Of a stretch of DNA of 64,000 nt, positions 34,010-41,889 are shown piece by piece; within the stretch, counting starts at the first letter, position 1; each line of letters begins with the position of its first letter. Where the stretch lies: NCBI RefSeq assembly GCF_001279005.1, contig NZ_LGCN01000220.1:1-64000 (forward strand), written 5' to 3'. A model generated the notes under the pieces. That model was not told the origin of the DNA and did no database searches. It saw only the letters and a program-made list of their open reading frames with translations. This stretch comes from Streptomyces caelestis. GTDB lineage: Bacteria; Actinomycetota; Actinomycetes; Streptomycetales; Streptomycetaceae. The position numbers were made by a program, and so were the translations under genes.

Positions 34010-35679
34010 GATGCCTCATTCCGGTGGACGGCGGACGTGTGCAGTGACCGGTGGTCGATCTTTCCGTTGTGGGTCAGGGGCAGTGCGTCCCACTCCCGCC
34101 AGCGCCTGGGCACCATCGCGGCCGGCAGCTGCGCGCTCAGCGCCTCCTGCAGTGCTGCCGCGGAGACCGGGGCGCGTACGCTGTAGTGGGCGACCAGTTC
34201 ACCGTGCTCGCCCTCGCCGGAGACGACGACCGCGCACTGCTCCACGGCCGGGTGCCGGCTCAGCACCACCTCGATCTCGCCCAGTTCCATCCGGACACCG
34301 GCCACCTTCACCTGGCGGTCGCTGCGGCCGAGGTAGTACACGACACCGCCGTCGACGCGGGCCAGGTCGCCCGTCCGGTACAGACGTCCGGTGGCGGAGG
34401 CGGAGTCGAAGGGGTCGCGGAAGAAGGCTCGGTCCGTGGTGTCGGGATCGTTGAGGTAGCCCAGGCCCACGCCTGTGCCGCCGACGAACAACTCACCGCT
34501 CTCGCCCGGTTCCGCCGCCCGCCACCGGCCGCTCCCGGTCTCCTCGACCAGGAGGTACAGCACGGTGTTGGCGACGGGGGCGCCGACGGGCAGCCGGTCG
34601 CCGGTCAGGTCGGCGGCCGTCACGACGTGATGGGTCACGTCGTCCGAACACTCCGTGGGACCGTAGGCGTTGACTACGGACACATGCGGCAGGACTCCCA
34701 GAGCACGTTCGGCGACCGCCGGATACAGTTCCTCCCCGGTGGACAGCAGCCAGCGCAGTGAGGGCAGTGCCCTCTCCTCGCCGACGCGGCTCAGGTGGTC
34801 GGCGAGCCAGCCGATGACGGTGGGGACGAGTTCCACGACGGTGACGGCCGCGGTGCCGAGGACGTTGACGAGCCAGCGGGGCAGGCGCATGGCGTCGTCG
34901 CCCACCACGACCAGGCGTCCGCCGACCAGCAGCGGGCACAGCATCTGCCAGACGGAGATGTCGAAGACCAGCGGAGCGGTGAACGCGACCGCGTCGTCCG
35001 GGCCCAGGTCCAGGTCGATCGCCTTGGCCCACAGGTGGTTGAGCATGCCCTGGTGCTCGACCGTGGCTCCCTTGGGCCGGCCGGTGGTGCCGGAGGTGAA
35101 GATCGTGTACCGGACTTCGTGGGAGCGGTCGCCGCTGCGGCTCGGCGGTGTGGCGGCCCGGGTGTCCGACTCGGGCAGGAGCAGGACGTCGGTCTTCCCG
35201 GTCACGGCGGCCGCCCGCGCGGCATGCGCGGTGCCGCCGCTGTAGTCCACCAGCAGCCTGGCTCCGCTGCGGCCGAGCACGTCCCGGACACGGACTTCGG
35301 GCCAGTTCTGGTCGATCGGCAGATACGAGGCGCCCAGTGCCTCCAGTGCGAGGAAGACGACCGGGGTGTGGACGCTGCGGCTTCCGACGGTGGCCACGAC
35401 GTCGCCGGGTCGCACCCCTGCGACGCTCAGCGCGTCCCGCGTCACCGCGACGCGGTCGAGTAACTCCCGGTAGCTCACGGTTCGGTCGCCGTCGACGACG
35501 GCCGGACGGTCGGGGCCGCGTTCGGCGTGACCGATGACGTGGTCCAGCAGCGCGGTCCCGGTGTCGAGTGCACGGGTATGGCGCAGGGCGTGCTTCCGTG
35601 CTCGCTCAACGGTGCCGGGCGCCAGGGGAAGTTCGGCCCGCACCGGGGCCGGGGGCGTGTGCGGGGGGAGGGAGGTCAT
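34006..35679 (-). CDS. Stand-alone NRPS-type adenylation enzyme (amino-acid:carrier-protein ligase)
   Basis: The 557-aa protein has all adenylation core motifs: A3 YTIFTSGTTGRPKG, A4 FDISVWQ, A5 NAYGPTECSDD, A7 GRLYRTGDLA, A8 GRSDRQVKVAGVRMELGEIE and A10 LPLTHNGKID; no carrier or condensation domain follows. Aligned by eye to GrsA, the pocket reads D-I-W-E-L-T-A-D-D-K, with three acidic residues suited to an extra amino group. With sbnA-sbnB directly upstream, L-2,3-diaminopropionate is the likely substrate (inference). The ATG overlaps the SbnB stop (ATGA). Confidence 0.85.
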   Translation of the reverse strand: MTSLPPHTPPAPVRAELPLAPGTVERARKHALRHTRALDTGTALLDHVIGHAERGPDRPAVVDGDRTVSYRELLDRVAVTRDALSVAGVRPGDVVATVGSRSVHTPVVFLALEALGASYLPIDQNWPEVRVRDVLGRSGARLLVDYSGGTAHAARAAAVTGKTDVLLLPESDTRAATPPSRSGDRSHEVRYTIFTSGTTGRPKGATVEHQGMLNHLWAKAIDLDLGPDDAVAFTAPLVFDISVWQMLCPLLVGGRLVVVGDDAMRLPRWLVNVLGTAAVTVVELVPTVIGWLADHLSRVGEERALPSLRWLLSTGEELYPAVAERALGVLPHVSVVNAYGPTECSDDVTHHVVTAADLTGDRLPVGAPVANTVLYLLVEETGSGRWRAAEPGESGELFVGGTGVGLGYLNDPDTTDRAFFRDPFDSASATGRLYRTGDLARVDGGVVYYLGRSDRQVKVAGVRMELGEIEVVLSRHPAVEQCAVVVSGEGEHGELVAHYSVRAPVSAAALQEALSAQLPAAMVPRRWREWDALPLTHNGKIDHRSLHTSAVHRNEAS

Positions 35680-36737
35680 CGCCGGCCCCCTTTCGAACGC
35701 GGGGCGCTGTGCCGGTCGAGGTCGTGGAAGAACCCGTCGACCGGCCTCAGCAGGCCGCCCTCCTGGGCGCGGGCGTGCACATGCTCCCCGACCGTCAGAT
35801 CCAGAACGCCGAGCCCGAAGGGCGAGAAGACCACCGTGCGGTCGGCCGGCGCCTTCAGCGCCCCGGTGAGTACGTCGTACAGGGTGCCGTCCAGGAAGTC
35901 CCGTCCGCCGGTGCGCTGCTCGGCGAGGTGGACCGACGTGTCCGCCTTGAGGACGTGCTCGACGTCGTCCACCACGTTGAAGCTGTCCAGGATGACGTCC
36001 GTGCCCAGGTCGCGCAGCGACACGTGCAGTACCAGCGGGTGGTGGGCGAACCAGGACGGATCGAGCAGGTGCGGTGTGGATGCGGTGGTCGCGCAGACGA
36101 CGACGTCGCTGGAGCGGACCAGTTCCTCCGCGGAGTCCAGTACATGGACCGGCGAGCCGTCCCCGGTGGTGCGCAGGTGGTCGGCGAACCCGTGTGCGTA
36201 CTCGGTGGACAGGTCGTGGACGGCGTACTCGCGTGGGGCCCGGCCCAGTGCGGCCAGGTAGGAATGCACATGCCGCGCGATGAGCCCGGTCCCGAGGTAG
36301 CCGACGCGCCCGGGCGCAGGACGGTTCTCGCCGAGGGCGCGGGCCGCGACAGCGGCGGAGGCGGCCGTCCGCACGGCACTGATGATCGAACTTTCCAGAC
36401 AGGCGTACGGGTAGCCGGTGGCGGGGTCGTTGAGGATCAGGACGGCGGAGGCGCGAGGAATGCCGTGGTCGAGGTTGGAAGGGAAGCTGGAGATCCATTT
36501 GATGCCGTCGACCGGCCGGCCGCCGCCGACCGATGCGGGCAGGGCGATGATGCGGGCCGTGGGCCGGTCGGGGAACCTGAGGAAGTACGACGGAGGGTTG
36601 ATCGTGTGCCCCTCCCCGTGCAGGCGGTAGGCGGCCTCGACGAGGTCGGTGATCTCCGTCTGCCGTCCGTCGAGCACCTCGTGCACGGTGCTTCCCGGCA
36701 CCACGCAGAAGGGGGGGACTTCGGTCTGCTCGCTCAC
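35676..36737 (-). CDS. sbnB: SbnB-like 2,3-diaminopropionate biosynthesis dehydrogenase
   Basis: The 353-aa protein belongs to the ornithine cyclodeaminase/mu-crystallin family, with IKWISSFPSNLDHGIPRASA, an NAD-binding GYLGTGLIARHVHSYL and VHVSLRDLGTDVILDSFNVV. In staphyloferrin B biosynthesis SbnB oxidatively splits N-(2-amino-2-carboxyethyl)-glutamate to L-2,3-diaminopropionate and 2-oxoglutarate. The GTG start overlaps the SbnA stop by 4 nt and its stop overlaps the adenylation gene. That coupling strongly supports delivery of diaminopropionate to the adenylation enzyme. Confidence 0.88.
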   Translation of the reverse strand: MSEQTEVPPFCVVPGSTVHEVLDGRQTEITDLVEAAYRLHGEGHTINPPSYFLRFPDRPTARIIALPASVGGGRPVDGIKWISSFPSNLDHGIPRASAVLILNDPATGYPYACLESSIISAVRTAASAAVAARALGENRPAPGRVGYLGTGLIARHVHSYLAALGRAPREYAVHDLSTEYAHGFADHLRTTGDGSPVHVLDSAEELVRSSDVVVCATTASTPHLLDPSWFAHHPLVLHVSLRDLGTDVILDSFNVVDDVEHVLKADTSVHLAEQRTGGRDFLDGTLYDVLTGALKAPADRTVVFSPFGLGVLDLTVGEHVHARAQEGGLLRPVDGFFHDLDRHSAPRSKGGRR

Positions 36738-37705
36738 GATGTCTCCAGGATCTTGTTCAGGTCGTCCTGCCCGTAGTAACGGCCGACCCAGGTGTCGTTG
36801 TAGATGGTGTTGAGGTAGCGCTCCCCCAGGTCGGGCGCTATGGCCACAGCGGTGCGCGTGGCGCCCCCGTGGTGTGCGAACCACTGCGCGGCGGCAGTGA
36901 CCACCGTTCCGGAGGAGCCTCCGAGGAGAAGTCCACGGGCGGCGAGCCTGCGGCAGGTGTGGATGGTGTCCACCTCGTGGACGCGGATGACCTCGTCCAC
37001 GAGAGCGGGGTCGATCAACGGCATGGGCGCACTGGCGCCGAGCCCCGGGATGTGCCGCGGCCCGGGGGCGCCGGCGAAGCTCACCGAGCCCACACTGTCG
37101 ACGGCGATGATGCGGATCTCCGGCCGGTGCTCGCGGAAGTAGCGAGCGCAGCCCATCAGGGTTCCCCCGGTGCCTGTTCCGACGAAGAGGGTGTCGAGAT
37201 CGGGGAAGTCCTTGGCGAGGAGGGCCGCGGTGTTCTCGTAGTGGGCGATCCAGTTGGCCGGGTTCTCGTACTGGTTGAGCCAGACGTGATGCGGGTTGCG
37301 TGCGCAACTGCTGCGCACGTACGCCTTGCGGGCGGCGAGGTAGCTGCCGGACGCGTCAGGTTCGTCCACGACGACGACCTCGGCCCCGAAAGCCCGAATC
37401 AGCGCCGTGGTGACCGGGTTGCAGTGCGGGTCGGTGACGCAGACGAACTTCATCCCCTTGGCGGCCGCGATCACGGCGAGCGCCACACCGAGGTTCCCGG
37501 AGGAGGACTCGATCAGGACCGAGTCCGGCCCGATCAGCCCGTCGCGCTGGGCCGCCTCGACCATCCGGACGGCGGGCTGGATCTTGATGGAACCCGCGAA
37601 GTTGAACCCCTCGCACTTGAGATGCAGCGGAAGCCCGAGACTGGCCCGCAGGTCGATGTACACATCGCCGTCGAGGAGTTCGTGCGCTGCAGAGATGACG
37701 GTCAT
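36734..37705 (-). CDS. sbnA: SbnA-like PLP synthase of N-(2-amino-2-carboxyethyl)-L-glutamate
   Basis: The 323-aa cysteine-synthase-fold enzyme has the PLP lysine in NFAGSIKIQPA, the phosphate/substrate loop IESSSGNLGVALA, GTGTGGTLMGCARYF and GLLLGGSSGTVV. In SbnA this enzyme joins O-phosphoserine and glutamate. The paired SbnB-like gene downstream makes a diaminopropionate role much more likely than cysteine synthesis. It is first in the four-gene coupled operon, with a 576-bp region between it and the SARP gene. Confidence 0.88.
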   Translation of the reverse strand: MTVISAAHELLDGDVYIDLRASLGLPLHLKCEGFNFAGSIKIQPAVRMVEAAQRDGLIGPDSVLIESSSGNLGVALAVIAAAKGMKFVCVTDPHCNPVTTALIRAFGAEVVVVDEPDASGSYLAARKAYVRSSCARNPHHVWLNQYENPANWIAHYENTAALLAKDFPDLDTLFVGTGTGGTLMGCARYFREHRPEIRIIAVDSVGSVSFAGAPGPRHIPGLGASAPMPLIDPALVDEVIRVHEVDTIHTCRRLAARGLLLGGSSGTVVTAAAQWFAHHGGATRTAVAIAPDLGERYLNTIYNDTWVGRYYGQDDLNKILETS

Positions 37706-38281
37706 GAATGGTCTTCACTTCCGTTCACCGACACGGTCCGGTGACGGGCCGCGCCGAGGGTGGGAACCGACCGGGCGGACGGCGCAGGGCGCCGGCAGCG
37801 CTCCCTCGGTGATCGTCTCCGAGTCGTGGGCGCGAGGTCCGGAGCCACGGGTGTCGGCCGGGCCGGGAGTTCCGGCGCCGAGCCGGTGGGACGTACTCTC
37901 CAGGCAGCCATAGGCATCCCTTCGAACAGGCGGGGCTCGGTCGGCAGAGACGGGGCACGCGCTCGCCGCGGCCGTGAGGATGCGGGGCGGTCGGGCACGG
38001 TTCCCTGCCTCTGGCATCACACTGGCACCGGTGTGTCGAGAGCTACGACAAGAAACACTCAAGAGCCAGGTGACACGTGGCACGGGCATGGCCGAAGCGC
38101 ACCCCGTCGGCCCGGCCCCGACCGGTCGCTCCATCGCGTCCGTGACCGTGAGGACGCTCGTCGGAGCGAGGTACTCGCCCCTCCCCCACCGAACCGCGAC
38201 CCGTTCCCGGCGGTCGATACCGGCGTAGCCGCACCGGTGCCGGCTTCCGGGAAAGCGGAACTCACCACCGGTAATGGCCCC
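37706..38281. promoter_or_regulatory. 576-bp region upstream of the sbnA operon
   Basis: No gene with conserved blocks is visible on either strand. It should contain the promoter of the sbnA-sbnB-adenylation-flavoprotein operon and the SARP transcript end. I could not find a convincing pair of SARP heptamer repeats at 11- or 22-bp spacing. Confidence 0.45.
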
Positions 38282-39175
38282 TTATTCCGAAGAGGCTCCG
38301 GTCGCACTGAGCGCGAGAGCCATGTGTGCGCTCTTGTGCGAGTTCAGTATTGTGCCCTGCAGTTGCTGCAACGGGTAACCCGGTTCAATTCCGATCTCGT
38401 CTATGAGACGGGCACGCAGGCGGACGAACACCTCGAGAGCCGCGGCGCGGCGCCCGTTGAGGGCCAAAGCACGCATGTACTGGGCATGCAGTCCCTCGTG
38501 ATAGGGGTACTCGCTCGTCAGCGAGGCGAGGTCGGCGATCACCTGCTGGTGCAGGCCGGCCTCGATGCGAGCGTCGATCAGCACTTCGACCGCGTCCAGC
38601 CGGGACTCCTCCAGCATGAGCCTGCGCGCCTCCAGGACAGCCCCGGTGGGCACGTCCGTGAGGACACTGCCGCGCCACATGCCCAGCGCCTGTTCCAGTT
38701 CCCGGATGCCGGTGCGGCCGTCACCCTCGCCGAGGGCCTTGCGCCCCTGGTCGGCCAGCCGCATGAAGTCCAGCCAGTCCAGGTGCAGATCGGAGCTGTG
38801 CAGACGGTAGCCGTTCTCCTGGGTGACCAGCAGTTGTTCCGCGACGTCCTCGGCCTTGAGCCCGGTGATGCCGGCGAGCGCCTTGCGGATGTTGAGGACG
38901 TACGTCTGCAGGGTCCGCAGAGCGGTCACGGGCGGCTGCTCGGGCCACAACTCGCGGGTCAGCGCGGAGACGGGCACCACCTGGTCCGGGTGCATGGCGA
39001 GCATGGCGAGGACCGTCCGTATTTTGGGTGCCACACTTACCGGTTTCTGGGCGTCCCCGGCATGAAGGCGCATCGGACCCAGCAGTCCGATTCTGGCCCG
39101 GACCTGCTTCCGGGTGTCCATGGGCCCGACCGCGGCACCGTACATCTGACCTGCCGCACACATGCTGACGCGCAT
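38282..39175 (-). CDS. SARP-family pathway-specific activator
   Basis: The 297-aa protein has an OmpR-like winged helix at about residues 20-115 (RIGLLGPMRLHAGD, LTRELWPEQPPVTALRTLQTY) and a bacterial transcriptional activator domain after it (WRGSVLTDVPTGAVLEARRL through LYQQQ-like repeats to LQQLQGTIL), the standard length for small SARPs such as ActII-ORF4. The ATG at 39175 follows GGAGGGG; inner ATGs are possible. Position just upstream of sbnA on the same strand suggests that it activates the diaminopropionate operons. Confidence 0.85.
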   Translation of the reverse strand: MRVSMCAAGQMYGAAVGPMDTRKQVRARIGLLGPMRLHAGDAQKPVSVAPKIRTVLAMLAMHPDQVVPVSALTRELWPEQPPVTALRTLQTYVLNIRKALAGITGLKAEDVAEQLLVTQENGYRLHSSDLHLDWLDFMRLADQGRKALGEGDGRTGIRELEQALGMWRGSVLTDVPTGAVLEARRLMLEESRLDAVEVLIDARIEAGLHQQVIADLASLTSEYPYHEGLHAQYMRALALNGRRAAALEVFVRLRARLIDEIGIEPGYPLQQLQGTILNSHKSAHMALALSATGASSE

Positions 39176-39548
39176 ACCGACCCCTCCGGTCGTCAAGCGT
39201 TCGCCAGTCCTCATGCATATGCATGGGGACTACCACGCCAACATACGTACCGAAACCTCGGCGTAACCAGATGGAGATCAAGCCGCTTGGCTTTTTTCCC
39301 ATCCGTTCCGAACCGGCCAGAAGAAGTGTGCGAGGCGCCTTCGTGACGGCATGAGAAAGCGATGGCTCCGCACTGCCGTGCGCTGTCCGGAGCCATCTGC
39401 GATTGTTTCTCGTCAACTCGCCCGAAAGGCCGGAGATCACATATCTCGCATAACAGGATGCCCGAGCGAGGCGATTTGCTTTTTCTTTACCTGTGCGTCC
39501 GGTCGGAGGTGACGCCGCAACAGAGAATTCCCATGCTCTTCATGTCGC
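39176..39548. other. 373-bp intergenic stretch upstream of the SARP gene
   Basis: It contains the SARP promoter and the end of the Cys-rich gene transcript. A/T-rich patches near 39395-39490 suit a promoter. No gene is seen. Confidence 0.4.
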
Positions 39549-39857
39549 TCACTCCCCGCCGTCACGTGAGTCGGGCTCTGTGTCCGGAAGGGCGGTGAGC
39601 GCGGCCACCTCACCCTGGCACAGCATCACGACGGCGTTGCAACTGCACTTGCAGTACTCGACCTCGCCGTTCGACGTCGAGTGGGCGGACAACAGGCGCC
39701 AGGTCGGCGTGCTGGTGGTGGACGTGCAGCCCCAGGCCAGCAGCGGGCACCTCTCCGCGGTCGGCGGGAGCGTCGTGTCACCGGTCCCTGTGCCCGATCG
39801 GAGAGGAGGTTCCGATTCCTCAGCGGAGACCGGGCTGGACGGGAGAGTGTTCGGCAT
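39549..39857 (-). CDS. Small Cys-rich protein overlapping the MFS exporter gene
   Basis: From an ATG at 39857 (GGGAG about 9 nt upstream) the frame encodes 102 aa and overlaps the 3' end of the MFS gene by 38 nt. After a low-complexity N-terminus comes a compact block: CPLLAWGCTSTTSTPTWRL, SAHSTSNGEVEYCKCSCN and AVVMLCQGEVAALT. Five or six clustered cysteines suggest metal binding. I recognise no named family. Coding is supported by the ordered block and the coupled arrangement, not by homology search. Confidence 0.55.
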   Translation of the reverse strand: MPNTLPSSPVSAEESEPPLRSGTGTGDTTLPPTAERCPLLAWGCTSTTSTPTWRLLSAHSTSNGEVEYCKCSCNAVVMLCQGEVAALTALPDTEPDSRDGGE

Positions 39858-41028
39858 CGGCTTCTTCTCCCTTCGGTACCGCACCGCCGGAGGACGGCAC
39901 GGCGGGTTCGGGCAGGGTGTGGAACAGGAGCCAGGCGAGGAGGGGCATCAGGACGAGTGGCGCCAGGGCGGTCTGCAGCGACGTCCGGTCGGCGAGGGCT
40001 CCGATGACCGGACTGATCAGACCGCCGATGCTCACGGTGAGACCGAGGGTGATACCGCTGGCGGTGCCGACCCGAGAGGGCAGGTAGTCCTGACCGAGCG
40101 TGACCTGGAGCGAGAACGGAATGTACAGACCGGCGGAGGTCAGGATGACGAACAGGTAGAGGGCCGGGCCGGGGACGAAAACCAGACCGGCGATCGATCC
40201 GGCCGTCAGCAGGTACGACCAGCGCGAGACCCGGACCCGGTCCCAGCGGTTCGCCAGCGCACCGCCCAGCACGCTGCCCACCGCGCCGCCCAGGTACAGG
40301 AGGAACAGTGCGGCCGTGCCGGCGGCCTTGCTGCCGTTCATGCGCTCGGTGGCGTACAGGGAGACGAACGTGCTCAGGCCGATGAAGGCGATGGAGCGGC
40401 ACACCACGGCCAGCGAGAGCCGCACGAAGGACGCCTTGTCGTCCTTCGCCCTCACGCTCGATGCGGCCGCTTCGGACAGGCGGGTCTCCAGCACGCGCAG
40501 CACGGGCAGGCACAGCGCGGCGCCGACCGCGGCCGGCAGCACGAGCAGCGGTGTGAGGCCCAGTCCGCCGACGGCGACCACGGCGGCGACCATGACCGGG
40601 GCCAGCGCGAAGCCCAGGTTGCCGCCCAGCGAGAACCATCCCATCGCACTGTGGCTGCCGTCGCCGGCGACCCTGGCCACCCGTGCGGACTCCGGGTGGT
40701 ACGCGGCCACACCGACCCCGGACACCGCGACGACCGCCAGCGTCACCGCATAGGAGTCGCTCACCCCGCTCAGCGCGATGCCCACCCCTGCGAGCAGGGT
40801 GCTGACCGGCAGCAGCCAGGGCATCGCCCGGCGGTCGGTCAGCATGCCGAAGACCGGCTGGGCCACCGAGGACAGCAACGAGGCGGCGAGCACGATGCCT
40901 GAGGCGGCGGCATAGCTGTACGCGCGCTCGGCGACGAAGAAGGGCACGAGGGAGGCGACGGCGCCTTGGTAGACGTCGACGCAACCGTGCCCGACGGACA
41001 AGAGCGTGATCGAGAGTTTTCTTCGCAC
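39820..41028 (-). CDS. MFS exporter, fosmidomycin-resistance (Fsr)-like
   Basis: The 402-aa protein has about 12 membrane segments and Fsr-like blocks: SVGHGCVDVYQGAVASLVPF, GMLTDRRAMPWLLP, GVAAYHPESARVAR and GWFSLGGNLGFALAP. I choose the GTG at 41028 because similarity starts there; the longer frame upstream runs into the divergent AraC gene. It is divergent from that regulator with 54 bp between starts. Its position next to the SARP cluster makes it a candidate product exporter or self-resistance pump (inference). Confidence 0.82.
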   Translation of the reverse strand: MRRKLSITLLSVGHGCVDVYQGAVASLVPFFVAERAYSYAAASGIVLAASLLSSVAQPVFGMLTDRRAMPWLLPVSTLLAGVGIALSGVSDSYAVTLAVVAVSGVGVAAYHPESARVARVAGDGSHSAMGWFSLGGNLGFALAPVMVAAVVAVGGLGLTPLLVLPAAVGAALCLPVLRVLETRLSEAAASSVRAKDDKASFVRLSLAVVCRSIAFIGLSTFVSLYATERMNGSKAAGTAALFLLYLGGAVGSVLGGALANRWDRVRVSRWSYLLTAGSIAGLVFVPGPALYLFVILTSAGLYIPFSLQVTLGQDYLPSRVGTASGITLGLTVSIGGLISPVIGALADRTSLQTALAPLVLMPLLAWLLFHTLPEPAVPSSGGAVPKGEEADAEHSPVQPGLR

Positions 41029-41082
41029 CTCGCTATCGTGGGCGGTGCCCTGTCTGTCGCGCTTCCGATAAGCTGCCAGACG
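41029..41082. promoter_or_regulatory. 54-bp divergent promoter between MFS and AraC genes
   Basis: The short gap must hold overlapping promoters for both genes, an arrangement typical of a regulator that controls the neighbouring exporter. No clear palindrome was found. Confidence 0.45.
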
Positions 41083-41823
41083 ATGACGGAAGTCCGCCAC
41101 ACGCCCGTGGCCCCCACCCGCACTCAGCGACTGGCGTCGGGGGCGGAGATCGACGCGCACCGACACGACGACCACCAGATCGTCTACGCGGGCCGAGGCG
41201 TCCTGTCCGTGACCACGAGCGCCGGTTCCTGGGTGGCTCCGGCGAACCGCGCCATCTGGGTTCCCGCCGACACCGTCCACGCCCACCAGGCACACGGCGA
41301 TCTGGAACTGCACCTCGTGGGGCTGCCCGCACGGGAAAATCCCCTGTGCCTGGACGCCCCCACCGTGCTTTCCGTGAGTCCGCTGCTGCGCGAGCTGATC
41401 ATCGCCTACACCCGCACGGAGGACGACGACAGCCCGGAGCGGACGCGGCTGCGCGCGGTGCTGCTCGACCGGCTACGGATCTCGGTGCAGCAGCCCTTGC
41501 ACCTGCCCACACCGAGCAACCCCCTGCTGGGGACGGTGTGCGACCTCCTGAGGGCCGACCCGTCGGACAACCGCACACTCGCCGAGCTGGGGCGGGAGGT
41601 CGGCGCGAGCGACCGCACGCTCTCCCGGCTGTTCAACAAGGACCTCGGCATGACGTTCCCCCAGTGGCGCACCCAGCTGCGACTCCACCACGCACTGGTC
41701 CTGCTGGCCGAGCGGACACCGGTGACCAAGGTCGCGAACCAGTGCGGGTGGTCGTCCACCAGTGCCTTCATCGATGTGTTCCGCCGTGCGTTCGGTCATA
41801 CGCCGGGGACGCACTCCCGATGA
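41083..41823 (+). CDS. AraC-family regulator with N-terminal cupin sensor
   Basis: The 246-aa protein starts with a cupin-like sensor (ASGAEIDAHRHDDHQIVYAG, WVAPANRAIWVPADTVHAH) and ends with two AraC helix-turn-helix units (TLAELGREVGASDRTLSRLF and KVANQCGWSSTSAFIDVFRR followed by AFGHTPG). The histidines in the cupin could bind a metal or ligand. It probably controls the divergent MFS exporter. Confidence 0.85.
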   Translation: MTEVRHTPVAPTRTQRLASGAEIDAHRHDDHQIVYAGRGVLSVTTSAGSWVAPANRAIWVPADTVHAHQAHGDLELHLVGLPARENPLCLDAPTVLSVSPLLRELIIAYTRTEDDDSPERTRLRAVLLDRLRISVQQPLHLPTPSNPLLGTVCDLLRADPSDNRTLAELGREVGASDRTLSRLFNKDLGMTFPQWRTQLRLHHALVLLAERTPVTKVANQCGWSSTSAFIDVFRRAFGHTPGTHSR

Positions 41824-41889
41824 CCGGGCCGGCTCGGCCGGCGGGCTGCGGCGCGGGGTCCGTGAACCGCCCGGTGGAGGCAGGGGCAC

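Noticed and set aside
38036..38065. TCGAGAG and TCAAGAG as SARP heptamer repeats upstream of sbnA
   Set aside because: They are spaced 23 bp, not 11 or 22, lie over 300 bp from the start codon, and differ in sequence.
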